Assembly (NCBI GenBank): GCA_030710605.1
Contig: CP092877.1
Span: forward strand, 74,626,524 to 74,690,523
DNA from: Cordylochernes scorpioides
Lineage: Eukaryota > Arthropoda > Arachnida > Pseudoscorpiones > Chernetidae
Length of the DNA stretch: 64,000 nt
Direction: 5' to 3'
Shown here in pieces: positions 13,073-23,339 of this stretch. The number at the start of each line of letters is the position of its first letter. Within the stretch, counting starts at the first letter, position 1. The notes beneath the pieces were generated by a model that saw nothing but the letters and a program-made list of their open reading frames with translations, was not told where the DNA came from and searched no databases. Made by a program: the position numbers and the translations under genes.

Positions 13073-13121
13073 GTGGACCCTGCGCAAGGATCACACGCAA
13101 AATCGTGAAGCCTTCCATATT
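13016..13121 (+). pseudogene. U6 spliceosomal snRNA retropseudogene
   Basis: The sequence follows U6 snRNA from the 5' stem-loop (TTCGGC) through CATATACTAAAATTGG, the invariant ACAGAGA box (13058 region), AGATTAGC, and CTGCGCAAGGAT to CGTGAAG. It departs from animal U6 at several sites: a deletion in the 5' stem-loop, GCGTGG for GCATGG, TCACAC for TGACAC and CCTTCC for CGTTCC. It has no terminal T run for RNA polymerase III. It is flanked by an 11-bp direct repeat TATTTCAGGTC (13005-13015 and 13118-13128), the mark of LINE-mediated retroposition, so I call it a retropseudogene and not a working snRNA gene. Confidence 0.9.
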
Positions 13122-13248
13122 TCAGGTCCCGGGCGGAGAACACCAACCTATCTCTATGTAGGTAAGAGAAACTCCAAGAAAAACTGCGGAATTCCGTTGT
13201 CTCTACGGCAGGTATCTGGTAATTCGGCTAGTAGAGGTTTTATTTTTT

Positions 13249-13284
13249 CGATGTTTCGATAAAAATCGTTTGTCTTCGTCAGGA
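13249..13284 (-). ncRNA. Hammerhead-like motif, family M, decayed
   Basis: On the minus strand the core CTGACGA (13276-13282) is followed by an extra A, a weakened stem II (GACAAA ... TTTATC), GAAA and then CATC. It aligns with the better-preserved family M motifs at 30783, 46890 and 61518. Stem II is partly mismatched and stem III has lost its palindromic ACGT, so activity is unlikely. Confidence 0.5.
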
Positions 13285-13577
13285 AAAAATTAAAAATACA
13301 ATTTATGTAAAGGCGTTTAATTTTTTTTTTATTTTGAGGATAGCGTTTGCCTGGTGGCATTCATTGTTCTTGAAATTGAAGATAACGTTTGACTTGCCAA
13401 AACATACACAGCAACCATTTTTATTTAAAAATCAAAACTGTACTGTCGAAGTGTGTCTATTATTTCAAGGTGAATTAATGCCCCGGCCAGGCAACCTCTA
13501 TCTTTATGATAAAAGCTAACTTTTAATCTTTTTTTTTTTATTCATATTTCCTTTTTTTATTTCTCGATAAGAGATTA
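13285..13577. other. AT-rich sequence with a family M body fragment
   Basis: The stretch near 13483-13510 (CGGCCAGGCAACCTCTATC) matches the body of the ribozyme-bearing family M and the 74-bp satellite at 31.2-31.8 kb. The rest is AT-rich with homopolymer runs and no credible ORF. Confidence 0.45.
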
Positions 13578-13885
13578 TAATGTGATGCATTTAGCGCCCC
13601 ATCTGTTATGAAAATTCGAAACTATTATTGAGGCGTATGATTCTTTTTGGAATTAAACAATTTCTACTGTCCTTACTGCAATGGAAAAATTATTGGGAGG
13701 GCCTGGCTCATCAGTGGTGAACCCTTCCAGCGGTTTCGCCAGTTTAATCTACCATAACGCTGTTATAAGTCATTTTTCGGTTTTCCTTTTATAGTGATAC
13801 TGATGCTAGACTCAAGGAATGGGTATTTTAGATGAACTATGGACATAAGCTTTGAGGACAGCAGAATTACATACAATTATAAATA
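13578..13885 (+). repeat. Family A element, left part (split by mariner)
   Basis: Begins near GATGCATTTAGCGCCCCATC and contains TTTCTACTGTCCTTACTGC and the GGCCTGGCTCATCAGTGG segment typical of family A. It breaks at the mariner insertion and resumes at about 15171. The uninterrupted sequence is seen in opposite orientation at 15.70-15.76 kb, which provides the empty site. Confidence 0.8.
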
Positions 13886-15168
13886 CAAAGTGAGTTCAAT
13901 AATTTCCAGGTCTGGTTAAAAAAGAAAATAAATAAAAAAGCTAAAGAATTTTTTTTTATACAGAGTTAAATATTGGACATTCGACCACACCTGACTGAAA
14001 GCACGCGCCGATCTAAAAATAGAACAAAACAACTTCCTTGTAAGGTTCGCATTTCTAATTTTAAGAATCTGCATTAAGTTTTGTTTTAAATTGAAAAAAA
14101 GTGCTACTGAGACGCATGAATTGATTAAAGAAGCTTTTGGCGATGCAGCTTTATCCCGTTCAAGAACCTTTGAATGGTTTTCACGCTTCCTAAAAGGTCG
14201 GGAAAAGGTAAACGATGATCAGCATACTGGGCGTCCAAGATCATTACGTTGCGAGGAAAACAAGCTCAAATAAATGAATTAATTAAATCTAACGGAAGAA
14301 TTTCTATTAAAGACTTATCTTCAGAGACTGGACTATCTGTAGGACTGTGTCATCAAATAGTAACAAAAGATTTGGGCATGATCCGGACGTCTTCAAAATT
14401 TGTTCCCCGGATTCTAACAGAGGAACAAAAGGAGGTTAGAAGGGATGTCTGCAAAAACTTGGTTGAAATGACTCGGACCGATCCAGAATGGATGCAAAAA
14501 ATCATTACCGGGGATGAGACATGGGTGTATCGGTACGACTCGGATACCAAACGTCAATCCAGTCAATGGATTGAAAGAGGGGAACCGAAACCCAAAAAGG
14601 CAAGATCTACAAAATCCAAAGTCAAGACATTGCTTGTTACATTTTTTTATATTAATCGTTTGGTTCACCATGAATTTATTCCTTTTGGACGTAAAATTAA
14701 TCAAGAGGTTTATTTGGGGATAATGAGGCGCTTAAGGGAGGCAGTGCGCCTTAAAAGACCTGAAAGATGGCAAAACAATGACTGGATACTTTACGTCGAT
14801 AATGCGCGGCCGCACACAGCCCATGTTGTTTTGCAGTTCTTGGCCAAGCATTTAACCATACAGATCCCTCATCCACCCTATTCCCCCGACTTAGCCCCCA
14901 ATGACTTTTTCCTCTATCCTAAATTGAAAATGAAGTTAAAAGGAAGGAAATTTGACAACGTTGATATGATACAAGCTGAATCGAAGGCAACCTTGAGGAA
15001 CCTCTCAAAAAGTGATTTTATATCCTGCTTCGACAATTGGAAAAAAAGATGGAACAGGTGTATTGAGGCAGGAGGGGCATATTTTGAAAAATATTAAATT
15101 AGTTTTTTTATTTGTTTTATTTTTTTCAAAGATACAGAGCAGTCCTGGAAATTAATAAACGCACCTTG
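13886..15168 (+). mobile_element. mariner element with 28-bp inverted repeats
   Basis: The 5' terminus (CAAAGTGAGTT...) and 3' terminus (...AACGCACCTTG) are inverted repeats of about 28 bp that match at all but a few positions. Both are bounded by TA (13884-13885 and 15169-15170), the mariner target duplication. The element is about 1283 bp, a usual size for mariner. It lies inside a family A repeat. No other copy is seen in the window. Confidence 0.92.
14091..15097 (+). pseudogene. mariner transposase, interrupted by one frameshift
   Basis: Encodes a Tc1/mariner superfamily DNA transposase that would bind the terminal inverted repeats and cut and paste at TA. The first 60 codons (14091-14273) cover the N-terminal helix-turn-helix region, ending in a GRPR hinge-like motif (GRPRSLR). 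The frame then shifts around 14250-14270 and continues open to 15097 for about 280 residues. The catalytic signature is complete: GDETWVYRYD, then YVDNARPH, then SPDLAPNDFF. There are 34 residues between the second and third acidic residues, so this is D,D34D, the true mariner pattern. The HPPYSPDLAP motif and a C-terminal W-x-R-W-x-x-C-I segment ending YFEKY are also present. The second frame starts at a TTG and has no initiator of its own. The single frameshift means the copy is probably inactive; the break could also be a sequencing or assembly error. Confidence 0.92.
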
Positions 15169-15170
15169 TA

Positions 15171-16055
15171 TATAATATGCTTCGAGAAATCTCTCTTCCG
15201 CAAATATCAAATTGTATCTTTTATTAGAACAATTATATTATGATGCATTAGCGCGCCATCTGTTATGAAAATTAGAAACTATTATAGACGCGTATGATTC
15301 TTTTTAAAATAAAATAATTTGTACTGTCCTTACTGCAATAGAAAAAAATTGTGATCTTAATTGTTACTTTTATATTACGATGCACTAAAGAGCCATCTGT
15401 TATGAAAATTAGAAACTATTTTAGACGCGTAAGATTCTTTTTGAAATTAAACAATTTATACTGCCCTTCCTGCAATAGAAAACTGGCGAAACCGCTAGGA
15501 GGGTTCACCACTGATGAGCGAGGTCCTCCCATTAATGTTTCCATTGCAGTAAGGGCAGTAGAAATTGTTTAATTTCAAAAAGAATCATACGCGTCTATAA
15601 TAATTTCGAATTTTGATAACAGTTGGCGCGCTAATGCATCATAATATAAAGGTTCTAATAAAAGACACAAATTAATATTTGCGGAAGATCGATTGCTCGA
15701 AGCATATTATATATTTATAATTGTATGTAATTCTACTGTCCTCAAACCTTATGTCCATAGTTCTTCTAAAATACCCATTCCAAGAGTCTAGCATCAGTAT
15801 CACGATAAAAGGAAGATCGTAAAAATGCAATATTGAGCCTTAAAATGCTTATCAGATAGCATGTAGAAGGCGGAATAATTGTTACGTAAAAATGCAATAT
15901 AACAGCGGTATGGTAGATTAAACTGGCGAAATCGCTGGGAGGGTTCACCACTGATGAGCCAGGCCCTCCCATTAATTTTTTCATTTCAGTAAGGACAGTA
16001 GAAATTGTTTAATTTCAAAAAGAATCATACGCGTCTATAATAGTTTCGAATTTCA
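15171..16055. repeat. Family A cluster: split end, truncated copy, foldback and reverse copy
   Basis: After the mariner the interrupted family A element ends near 15240. A truncated direct copy follows (15239-15376), then a foldback pair (15377-15650) and a full copy in reverse orientation (about 15670-16050). Outer ends carry GATGCATTAGCGCGCCATC, and the inner stem is CGGTTTCGCC/GGCGAAACC. No coding capacity is visible. Confidence 0.8.
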
Positions 16056-16069
16056 AATGTTACTTTTCT

Positions 16070-16345
16070 CAGATACCTCGCACCCCTTTCTTCAATTTAA
16101 GACTCAAAGATATCTAGGTACCGCCGCGCCACGTGGTGGTGGTTGTTTACTCCGTCGTTGTCATGGTAACACAGATCGATCGTCTGGCAGGTAATTAAGG
16201 CGGAGGACTCCCCACATAATGAGACGCCGATGTTAATGACTTTCGCCCCCTTTTTGCCGAAGAGCTCGTTATGTCCGGGCTAATTCCTGGTGTCCCCCGT
16301 CTGCTGGACAGTCTGCGACAGTGTCGCTACACATGGTATCATGGG
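16070..16345. promoter_or_regulatory. GC-rich unique island
   Basis: Single-copy in this window, with homeodomain-type sites (GGTAATTAAGG, GGCTAATTCC) and a CACGTG E-box near 16130. No ORF is credible. It may be a conserved noncoding element; this is inference from composition and motif content only. Confidence 0.27.
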
Positions 16346-16559
16346 ATGATGCAAACACAAATCGTGTTTTTTTAATTGATAATTACACTGATGAACAAAA
16401 CTTAAGAAAGTGGAAAGTCTTTGAGGTCGCCGGTTGTTCATAAATAAAGTCAGGAACTTATCCTCGGAGACCGTTTTATTTTATTGTATAAAAAACTTTA
16501 CAAAAAGATCTTCGCCTAACCATTTTTATTCTTAGATAATTATTAAAACACTTTAAAAA

Positions 16560-16600
16560 TATAGCCTTCATACATACATGCATACATACATACATACATG
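16560..16600. repeat. CATA microsatellite
   Basis: A short tandem run of the tetranucleotide CATA with small interruptions. Confidence 0.85.
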
Positions 16601-16639
16601 GAATGACGAGACAGATTCTAAAAAGAGATGTAATAATTT

Positions 16640-16880
16640 TTTTTCTATTATTTTTTCACATGTTAAGCGTGTTTACGCAAGTTTGGCCTTAAATACCCAT
16701 TTCTTGGTTTCTCTTGGTCGCAGTGGTACAGTCTACTCCACGCTGACGAGTGCCAACAACGCGAAACCCGTTTGTGGATGGCTTGATTTATCAAGAAAAT
16801 GGATTGGTCAAATATCAGGGAACAAGCTAAATCAATGTTTAGTTGATTTCTGTTCCACTAGATGGCGTTCTGTCATCTAA
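16640..16880 (+). ncRNA. Penelope-like element remnant with decayed hammerhead
   Basis: Homologous along its length to the better copy at 50.14-50.40 kb: both read GTTTACGC/TCTTACGC, then TTGGCCTTAAATACCC or its equivalent, then the ribozyme, then an inverted complement and AGATGGCG. Here the core is CTGACGAG (16743-16750) and GAAA is at 16763-16766. Stem II has decayed (TGCCAACAACGC against GGGCCAACAGCCC), and the cleavage-site region CGCGTC has become CCCGTT. Stem I can still pair (CTCCAC with GTGGAT, one mismatch). Confidence 0.6.
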
Positions 16881-17158
16881 AAAGAACATGTGCTCCTGGT
16901 CAGGATATGACTTCTTTATTTTTAAACTTCGAATTTTACAGTTCCAACACAGAAGAAGCAACCAGGAGAATAATCATGCAAATAAGTGATACATGCAATA
17001 AACTGTTGGAATACCCATTCTTCTTTAGTGCTAGACAACAGACAGTAAATAATGTTGTAGATCTATATCAATTTGTAAATACTAATTATCACAGATTTAA
17101 CCATTTTTGTGAATATATTTATGATTATCTTTCTAATCTGGAAGAATCAGGTTCCTAA
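16862..17158 (+). CDS. Unrecognised 98-aa ORF just 3' of a ribozyme remnant
   Basis: An open frame of 98 codons starting at an ATG within ATGGCGTTCTG and ending just before a TA-flanked miniature element at 17159. The sequence is non-repetitive, with mixed polar and aromatic content and no transmembrane or zinc-binding pattern. It begins about 90 nt after the decayed hammerhead. In Penelope-like elements that is where the coding region follows the pseudo-LTR, so it may be a fragment of such an ORF. I see no reverse transcriptase or GIY-YIG motif. Alternatively it is a chance frame or a single-copy exon. Confidence 0.3.
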   Translation: MAFCHLKRTCAPGQDMTSLFLNFEFYSSNTEEATRRIIMQISDTCNKLLEYPFFFSARQQTVNNVVDLYQFVNTNYHRFNHFCEYIYDYLSNLEESGS

Positions 17159-17325
17159 TACAGTAGAACATCCCTGTAAAGGACAACACCTAATTGCAGA
17201 GCCAAAGTGTCTTTTAGGGAGAGGTGTCCTCTTACCAGAGAGTTGCTAAATAGTAAAAATGGTAATTTTGCAAATGAAAACTGTCCTTTGTGGAGAGGTG
17301 TCCGCTAAAGGGAGGTTATACTGTA
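17159..17325. mobile_element. Miniature inverted-repeat element H (pogo-like ends)
   Basis: Starts TACAGTAGAACATCC and ends GGTTATACTGTA, flanked by TA on both sides. Subterminal motifs recur in both orientations (TGTAAAGGACA, GTCCTTTGTGGAGAGGTGTCC). No coding capacity. The CAGTAGAAC terminus resembles Tigger/pogo-type Tc1/mariner elements. Confidence 0.65.
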
Positions 17326-17407
17326 TATCTTATTTTTTGTCTTAATTTATTTATTTATTCTTGTTTAAATAAAAAGGTATATATTGGATCAAAATATAAT
17401 TTCATTT

Positions 17408-17450
17408 TACCAATATTTCAGTTGGCTGAACGCCAACCTTTATCAAGGTG
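17408..17450 (-). ncRNA. Hammerhead-like three-way junction, family K copy 1
   Basis: On the minus strand: stem I ACC (17449-17447), core TTGATAA, one extra A, stem II GGTTGGC / loop GTTCA / GCCAACT, GAAA (17419-17416), a TAT mini-stem III, T at the cleavage position, then GGT closing stem I. The layout is that of a type I hammerhead with a minimal stem III. The normally invariant C3 and G8 are U and A, which can still pair. Flanking sequence extends as a long inverted repeat. Confidence 0.5.
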
Positions 17451-17529
17451 TTATATTTAATGTGTGTCAACAACAAACTCAGCGCCACATTACGTCAATA
17501 GAATGAAGTTTAAAAAATATATATATATA

Positions 17530-18430
17530 TGTTGTAATATTTTCCAATATATCTATGTCTCCATGTGTTGTATAGTTATAATGTAATTGCCAAAGTGACA
17601 AATAAAATTTCGAGTGAGTGACAGTCGACGCCAGTAGGAGGAAAAGGTCCAAAAAACAAGTCGGGTTCCTAGGTGTGTCCTTTCTTACTCAAACAGATTA
17701 GTCGGCTTTGAGACACAATGCTTACAGACCCCTCTAGACAGATCTCCCCTGACCGGTGTCGGCTTCACTTACTCTCTCGCCATCTCTATGGTGCCATTCA
17801 ACATGTCTCGTCCTTTTGTGTAATCCCAATCACGCCTGAACCCACTCTAAACATTGTGGCCACCACGACTGCAACCAACATGCCACACTACATTCATCCA
17901 ACAAGATACAACAACTACATTACTACATATATATATTTTTTTGATTATATTTAATTCATTCTTGTATAATATGTTTATAACTGCTTCTGTTTAAAAATCT
18001 AAATCGACGCTTCCTAGCCGGGATATCGCGTTTTTTTTTTTTGTATTGAAATAAAATAATGGAAATTATTAGAGAAAAAAAAGTGAGATTTTTTCAACAC
18101 GATTCAAATATGGTAAAGTTATTGAAACAGAACGTCTCCCAATGATCTATGGCCATAAATGGGATTGTAAGGAAGTCGTTCATGCTCCTCAATAAATGAT
18201 GTAAAAGGGGAAAAAATCGAAAAACAAACTCAGATTGGATGCCTGCCAAACGATAATTGGAAAACCCGCCTAGATCGCCGAGGAGATTCGTCTGGTGGAA
18301 GTTGATTAAAAAACGCGATCTAATAAACTACGGTAGCTATGTGAGACTGTCTAGAAAACTCTATGTGATATGGATAGAAACTATGTAATAATAATATAAA
18401 AATATCTTATTATTTAATTACATATATATT
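17530..18430. other. AT-rich sequence with a LINE-tail-like fragment, no gene seen
   Basis: The segment 17700-17950 shares CACCACGACTGC and CCAACATGC with 29.10-29.22 kb, so it is dispersed repeat, perhaps the 3' part of a non-LTR element. The short plus-strand frame here has no recognisable domain. The rest is AT-rich. Confidence 0.4.
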
Positions 18431-18486
18431 AATGTTTTTTTTTAGAAAATAAAAAGACATATATTGAATTGAATAAAATATTTATT

Positions 18487-18530
18487 TGCCAATATTTCGG
18501 TTGGCTGAACGCCAACCTTTATCGAGGCAT
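18487..18530 (-). ncRNA. Hammerhead-like three-way junction, family K copy 2
   Basis: Minus strand: stem I TGCC (18529-18526) pairs with GGCA (18490-18487). Core TCGATAA, extra A, stem II GGTTGGC/GCCAACC (seven perfect pairs), GAAA, TATT. Relative to copy 1, stem I has changed on both strands and still pairs. The element is nested in a longer hairpin whose arms (ATATATTGGATTAAATAAAA and its partner) lie outside stem I. Confidence 0.55.
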
Positions 18531-18719
18531 TACATTTTTGTATAAACAAACTCAGCGCTGCATATATTTTATTTAATCCAATATATGCCTTTTTACTATC
18601 TAATGATTTAAGTATGAATTGTTATATTTTCAGAATATATTAATTTGTATAAAAAAACACTATCTAATAATGAAATAAACTATGTAGTAATGTAAGAAAT
18701 TAGATTTTTTAAAAATCGA

Positions 18720-21240
18720 AGAAATTATATTGATGCAATAATAAGAGAACTATGTAATAATGGGAGAACTATGTAATAATGGAAGCTATGTAATAATAGA
18801 AGCTATGCAATTTTTTGTAACTATGCAATTAATGGAAAATATGAAAAAATGGAAGCTATATATCAATTTTATTGTTAGAAACTATGCAATGATGGAAAAA
18901 CTATGTAATAATGAGAGAACTATGTAATAATGAAAGCTATGTTTCATTGATAGAAGCTATGCAATAATGGGAGAACTATGTAATAATGAAAGCTATGTTT
19001 CATTGATAGAAGCTATGCAATAATGGGAGAACTATGTAATAATGAAAGCTATGTTTTATTGTTAGAAGCTATGCAATAATGGGAGTACAATGTAATAATG
19101 AAAGCTATGTTTTATTGTTAGAAGCTATGCAATAATGGGAGTACTATGTAATAATTAAAGCTATGCAATAATGGGAGAACTATGTAATAATGAAAGCTAT
19201 GTTTCATTGTTAGAAGCTATGCAATAATGGGAGAACTATGTAATAATGAAAGCTATGTTTCATTGTTAGAAGCTATGCAATAATGGGAGAACTATGTAAT
19301 AATGAAAGCTATGTTTTATTGTTAGAAGCTGTGCAATAATGGAAAACTATGTTTTATTGTTAGAAGCTGTGCAATAATGGAAGAACTATGTTTCATTGCT
19401 AGAAGCTATGCAATAATGGGAGAACTATGTAATAATGAAAGCTATGTTTTATTCTTAGAAGCTATGCAATAATGGGAGTACTATGTAATAATGAAAGCTA
19501 TGTTTTATTGTTAGAAGCTGTGCAATAATGGAAAACTATGTTTTATTGTTAGAAGCTGTGCAATAATGGAAGAACTATGTTTCATTGCTAGAAGCTATGC
19601 AATAATGGGAGTACTATGTAATAATGAAAGCTATGTTTCATTGTTAGAAGCTATGCAATAATGGGAGTACTATGTAATAATGAAAGCTATGTTTCATTGT
19701 TAGAAGCTATGCAATAATGGGAGTACTATGTAATAATGAAAGCTATGTTTCATTGTTAGAAGCTATGCAATAATGGGAGTACTATGTAATAATGAAAGCT
19801 ATGTTTCATTGTTAGAAGCTATGCAATAATGGGAGTACTATGTAATAATGAAAGCTATGTTTCATTGTTAGAAGCTATGCAATAATGGGAGTACTATGTA
19901 ATAATGAAAGCTATGTTTCATTGTTAGAAGCTATGCAATAATGGGAGAACTATGTAATAAAAAAAGCTATGCTTTATTGTTAGAAGCTATGCAATAATGG
20001 AAGAACTATGTTTTATTGTTAGAAGCTGTGCAATAATGGAAGAACTATGTTTCATAGTTAGAAGCTATGCAATAATGGGAGTACTATGCAATAATGAAAG
20101 CTATGTTTTATTGTTAGAAGCTATGCAATAATGGGAGTACTATGTAATAATGAAAGCTATGTTTCATTGTTAGAAGCTATGCAATAATGGGAGAACTATG
20201 TAATAATGAAAGCTATGCTTTATTGTTAGAAGCTATGCAATAATGGAAGAACTATGTTTTATTGTTAGAAGCTGTGCAATAATGGAAGAACTATGTTTCA
20301 TTGTTAGAAGCTATGCAATAATGGGAGAACTATGTAATAATGAAAGCTATGCTTTATTGTTAGAAGCTATGCAATAATGGAAGAACTATGTTTTATTGTT
20401 AGAAGCTGTGCAATAATGGAAGAACTATGTTTCATAGTTAGAAGCTATGCAATAATGGGAGTACTATGCAATAATGAAAGCTATGTTTTATTGTTAGAAG
20501 CTATGCAATAATGAGAGTACTATGTAATAATGAAAGCTATGTTTCATTGTTAGAAGCTATGCAATAATGGGAGTACTATGTAATAATGAAAGCTATGTTT
20601 CATTGTTAGAAGCTATGTAATAATGGGAGTACTATGTAATAATGAAAGCTATGTTTTATTGTTAGAAGCTATGTAATAATGGGAGAACTATGTAATAATG
20701 AAAGCTATGTTTTATTGTTATAAGCTATATATTAATGGGAGAACTATGTAATAATGAAAGCTATGTTTTATTGTTAGAAGCTATGTAATAATGGGAGAAC
20801 TATGTAATAATGGAAGCTATGTTTCATTGTTAGAAGCTATGCAATAATGGAAGAACTATGTAATAATGAAAGCTATGTTTTATTTTTAGAAGGTATGCAA
20901 TAATGGAAGAACTATGTTTCATTGTTAGAAGCTATGCAATGATGGGAGAACTATGTAATAATTAAAGTTATGTTTCATTGTTAGAAGCTATGAAATAATG
21001 GGAGAACTATGTAATAATTAAAGCTATGCAATAATGGGAGAACTATGTAATAATGAAAGCTATGCTTTATTTTTAGAAGCTATGCAATAATGAGATAACT
21101 ATGTAATAATGAAAGCTATGTTTCATTGTTAGAAGCTATTCAATAATGGGAGAACTATGTTATAATGTAAGCTATGTATAATTGATAAGACTATGTAATA
21201 ACACAAAAAAACTATAATAATGTAAGATATGCATACATAT
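18720..21240. repeat. 56-bp satellite built from three sub-monomers
   Basis: About 40 units. A typical unit runs AGCTATGCAATAATGGGAGT, then ACTATGTAATAATGAA, then AGCTATGTTTCATTGTTAG. The unit is a trimer of a diverged 17-20 bp sub-monomer around CTATGYAATAATG. Shorter two-sub-monomer and longer variants occur near 19.3-19.6 kb and 20.0-20.5 kb. AT-rich with stops in all frames. Confidence 0.92.
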
Positions 21241-21451
21241 TCTTAGAAACTATGCAATTATGTTATAAACTATGTAATAATAGAAAAAGAAACTCAGATT
21301 GGACATCTGCCAAGGATCCAGCGATAAAAATAAATGTAATAGGGTTATAAACTATGCAATAAATTCTCATTCAATATACCTTTACCTGTGAGTTCTTCTT
21401 GCCCTTTTACTCAAATTTGATCACTTTTTGTTATAGTAGCAGTTTGAAATA
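21241..21451. other. AT-rich spacer
   Basis: Contains a degenerate tail of the 56-bp satellite and a segment (AAACTCAGATTGGA) also found near 18225. No gene is seen. Confidence 0.4.
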
Positions 21452-21632
21452 CAGTTAAACCTGTCTATAGCGCCTCCTCTTGGGAATCTCCAAAATAGGG
21501 TGTAATAGAGAGGGGGTGCTATAGACAGGTCGCTTTTAATGTAAATCGCGCATTGTACTACGTATTTCAAATCGGGCGCTATAGAGAGGAAGGCGCTATT
21601 TAAAGGGGGCGCTATAGATAGGTTTAAATGTA
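21452..21632. mobile_element. Miniature inverted-repeat element C, copy 1
   Basis: Ends TACAGTTAAACCTGTCTATA and its near-complement TATAGATAGGTTTAAATGTA, about 180 bp, TA-flanked. The motif CTATAGMSAGG recurs internally in both orientations, giving a multi-hairpin body. Copies 2 and 3 are at 23892-24529 and 44759-45030. Confidence 0.8.
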
Positions 21633-21779
21633 TGAGATTTTATTTATATTTTGAAAAAAAAAATCTGAAAGCGTTTCCGTTTCAATTTAATAAATTGTTT
21701 TTAAATTTCACAGATGAATCATCATCAATAAAAAGATAGTAAGCGCTTAATTAGATTCGTATTCCATTCGGTAAGTAAA

Positions 21780-22835
21780 GTGCTCTTAAATTTAAAGGAA
21801 ATGGGAATTGTCATAAACGGAAGGGAAGAACTCTTGGGAACAGGGGACGAGAGCAATGTATGGAATGGAAGTAGACTTGGGAACATGGAACTAGGGAGAT
21901 GCATGGAAGAGAAACACTTTTGGGAACAAGGGCAATGTACGGAATAGAGAGTGGATTTGGGAACAAGGTACTATGGCAATACGCAAAAAGGAAGGAAACT
22001 TTGGGACAAGAGACTAAGGTAATGCACAGGAGGGAATGAGACTTGGGAACAAGAGACTAAGGCAATGCACAGGAGGGAAAAAGAAGTGAAATCAAGGGGC
22101 TAGGGCAATATGCACAGATTGGAATGAGACTTGGGAACAAGGGACTAAGGCAATGCACAGGAGGGAATGAGACTTGGTAACAAGGGACTATGGCAATAGG
22201 CACAAATTGGAATGAGACTTGGGAACAAGGGACTTTGGCAATAGGCACAGATTGGAATGAGACGGGAACAAGGGACTATGGCAATAGGTACAGATTGGAA
22301 TGAGACTTGGGAACAAGGGACTAAGGCAATTCACAGAAGGGAAAGAGAAGTGAAATCAAGGGGCTAGGGCAATATGTACAGATTGGAATGAGACTTGGGA
22401 ACAAGGGACTAGGGCAATGCACAGGAGGGAAAGAGAAGTGAAATTAAGGGGCTAGGGCAATATGTACAGATTGGAATGAGACTTGGTAACAAGGGACTAT
22501 GGCAATAGGCACAGATTGGAATGAGACTTGGAAACAAGGGACTAAGGCAATGCACAGGAGGGAAAGAGAAGTGAAGTCAAGGGGCTAGGGCAATATGTAC
22601 AGATTGGAATGAGACTTGGGACTAAGGCAATACACAGGAGGGAAATGGAAGTGAAAACAAGGGGCTGGGGCAATATGTACTGATTGTAATGAGACTTGGG
22701 AACAAGGGTCTAAGGGAAAGAGAAGTGAAATCAAGGGGCTAGGGCAATATGTACTGTTTGGAATGAGACTTGGGAACAAAGGACTAGGGCAATAGGCACA
22801 GATTGGAATGAGACTTGGGAACAAGGACAATGCAC
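21780..22835. repeat. GA-rich satellite, composite units of about 40-90 bp
   Basis: Irregular tandem array of modules such as GGAATGAGACTTGGGAACAA, GGGACTAAGGCAATGCACAG and GGGAAAGAGAAGTGAAATCA in varying order. The proline/cysteine-rich minus-strand frames are artefacts of the repeat. Unit order varies, so this is a mosaic and not a simple higher-order repeat. Confidence 0.88.
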
Positions 22836-22844
22836 AGACGAGGT

Positions 22845-22990
22845 GACGAGATCATTCAGAGGACAAAAAGGAGCAATTATCTCCCGGCACCGCAGCACGT
22901 CAGCGAGCAGGTCGGGTGAGACGGCGTTGACTGACATCCCCCCATCTGCCAGTGTGGGGCCACAGCCCAACTTCCCGAGCTTCTAACAAA
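22845..22990. promoter_or_regulatory. Small GC-rich unique island
   Basis: A short single-copy stretch directly abutting the GA-rich satellite. It holds CAGCACGTCAGCGAGCAGG-type sequence and no ORF of note. Function unknown; it is flagged only because composition and copy number differ sharply from both sides. Confidence 0.2.
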
Positions 22991-23169
22991 CTTTTACATC
23001 CTACTCGACCTTTTTCAATGAGATAAAATAACAACCGTAATCGATTTTTACTTATTCTAACACACAGGGAACAAATTCCTAGATGCTTTCTGGTGATTAA
23101 TAAATGTCCTGGCGATCTTTTTATTTATTTAAAATATATATAATTGAAGAAAATGTGTGATATTTTACC

Positions 23170-23300
23170 TTTACGAATGTAAAACAAAACTTAAGGAAGA
23201 TGTACCTTTTAGCATGTATATCGGGATTTAGACAATATCTCTGAAAGATATTACAGTGACCTTTATTGAAGACACACGAGATAACCAAGTGTGAATAAAA
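23170..23300 (+). repeat. Family B single copy
   Basis: One near-full 118-bp-type family B unit, from ACAAAACTTAAGGAAG to GATAACCAAGTGTGAA. Confidence 0.8.
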
Positions 23301-23339
23301 TTGCTTCTATCTCCTTCAAAAAAATAAATGCAGAAAAAT

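Noticed and set aside
13016-13121. Functional U6 snRNA gene
   Set aside because: It has a 5' stem-loop deletion, several substitutions at conserved sites, no terminal T run, and flanking target duplication.
15480-15535. CTGATGAG with GGCGAAACC in family A as a hammerhead ribozyme
   Set aside because: The boxes occur in permuted order with only about five nucleotides left for stem I, and the segment lies inside a stronger covarying hairpin. The three-way junction cannot form in cis.
22057-22970. Proline/cysteine-rich minus-strand ORFs
   Set aside because: They are translations of the GA-rich satellite and change phase between modules.
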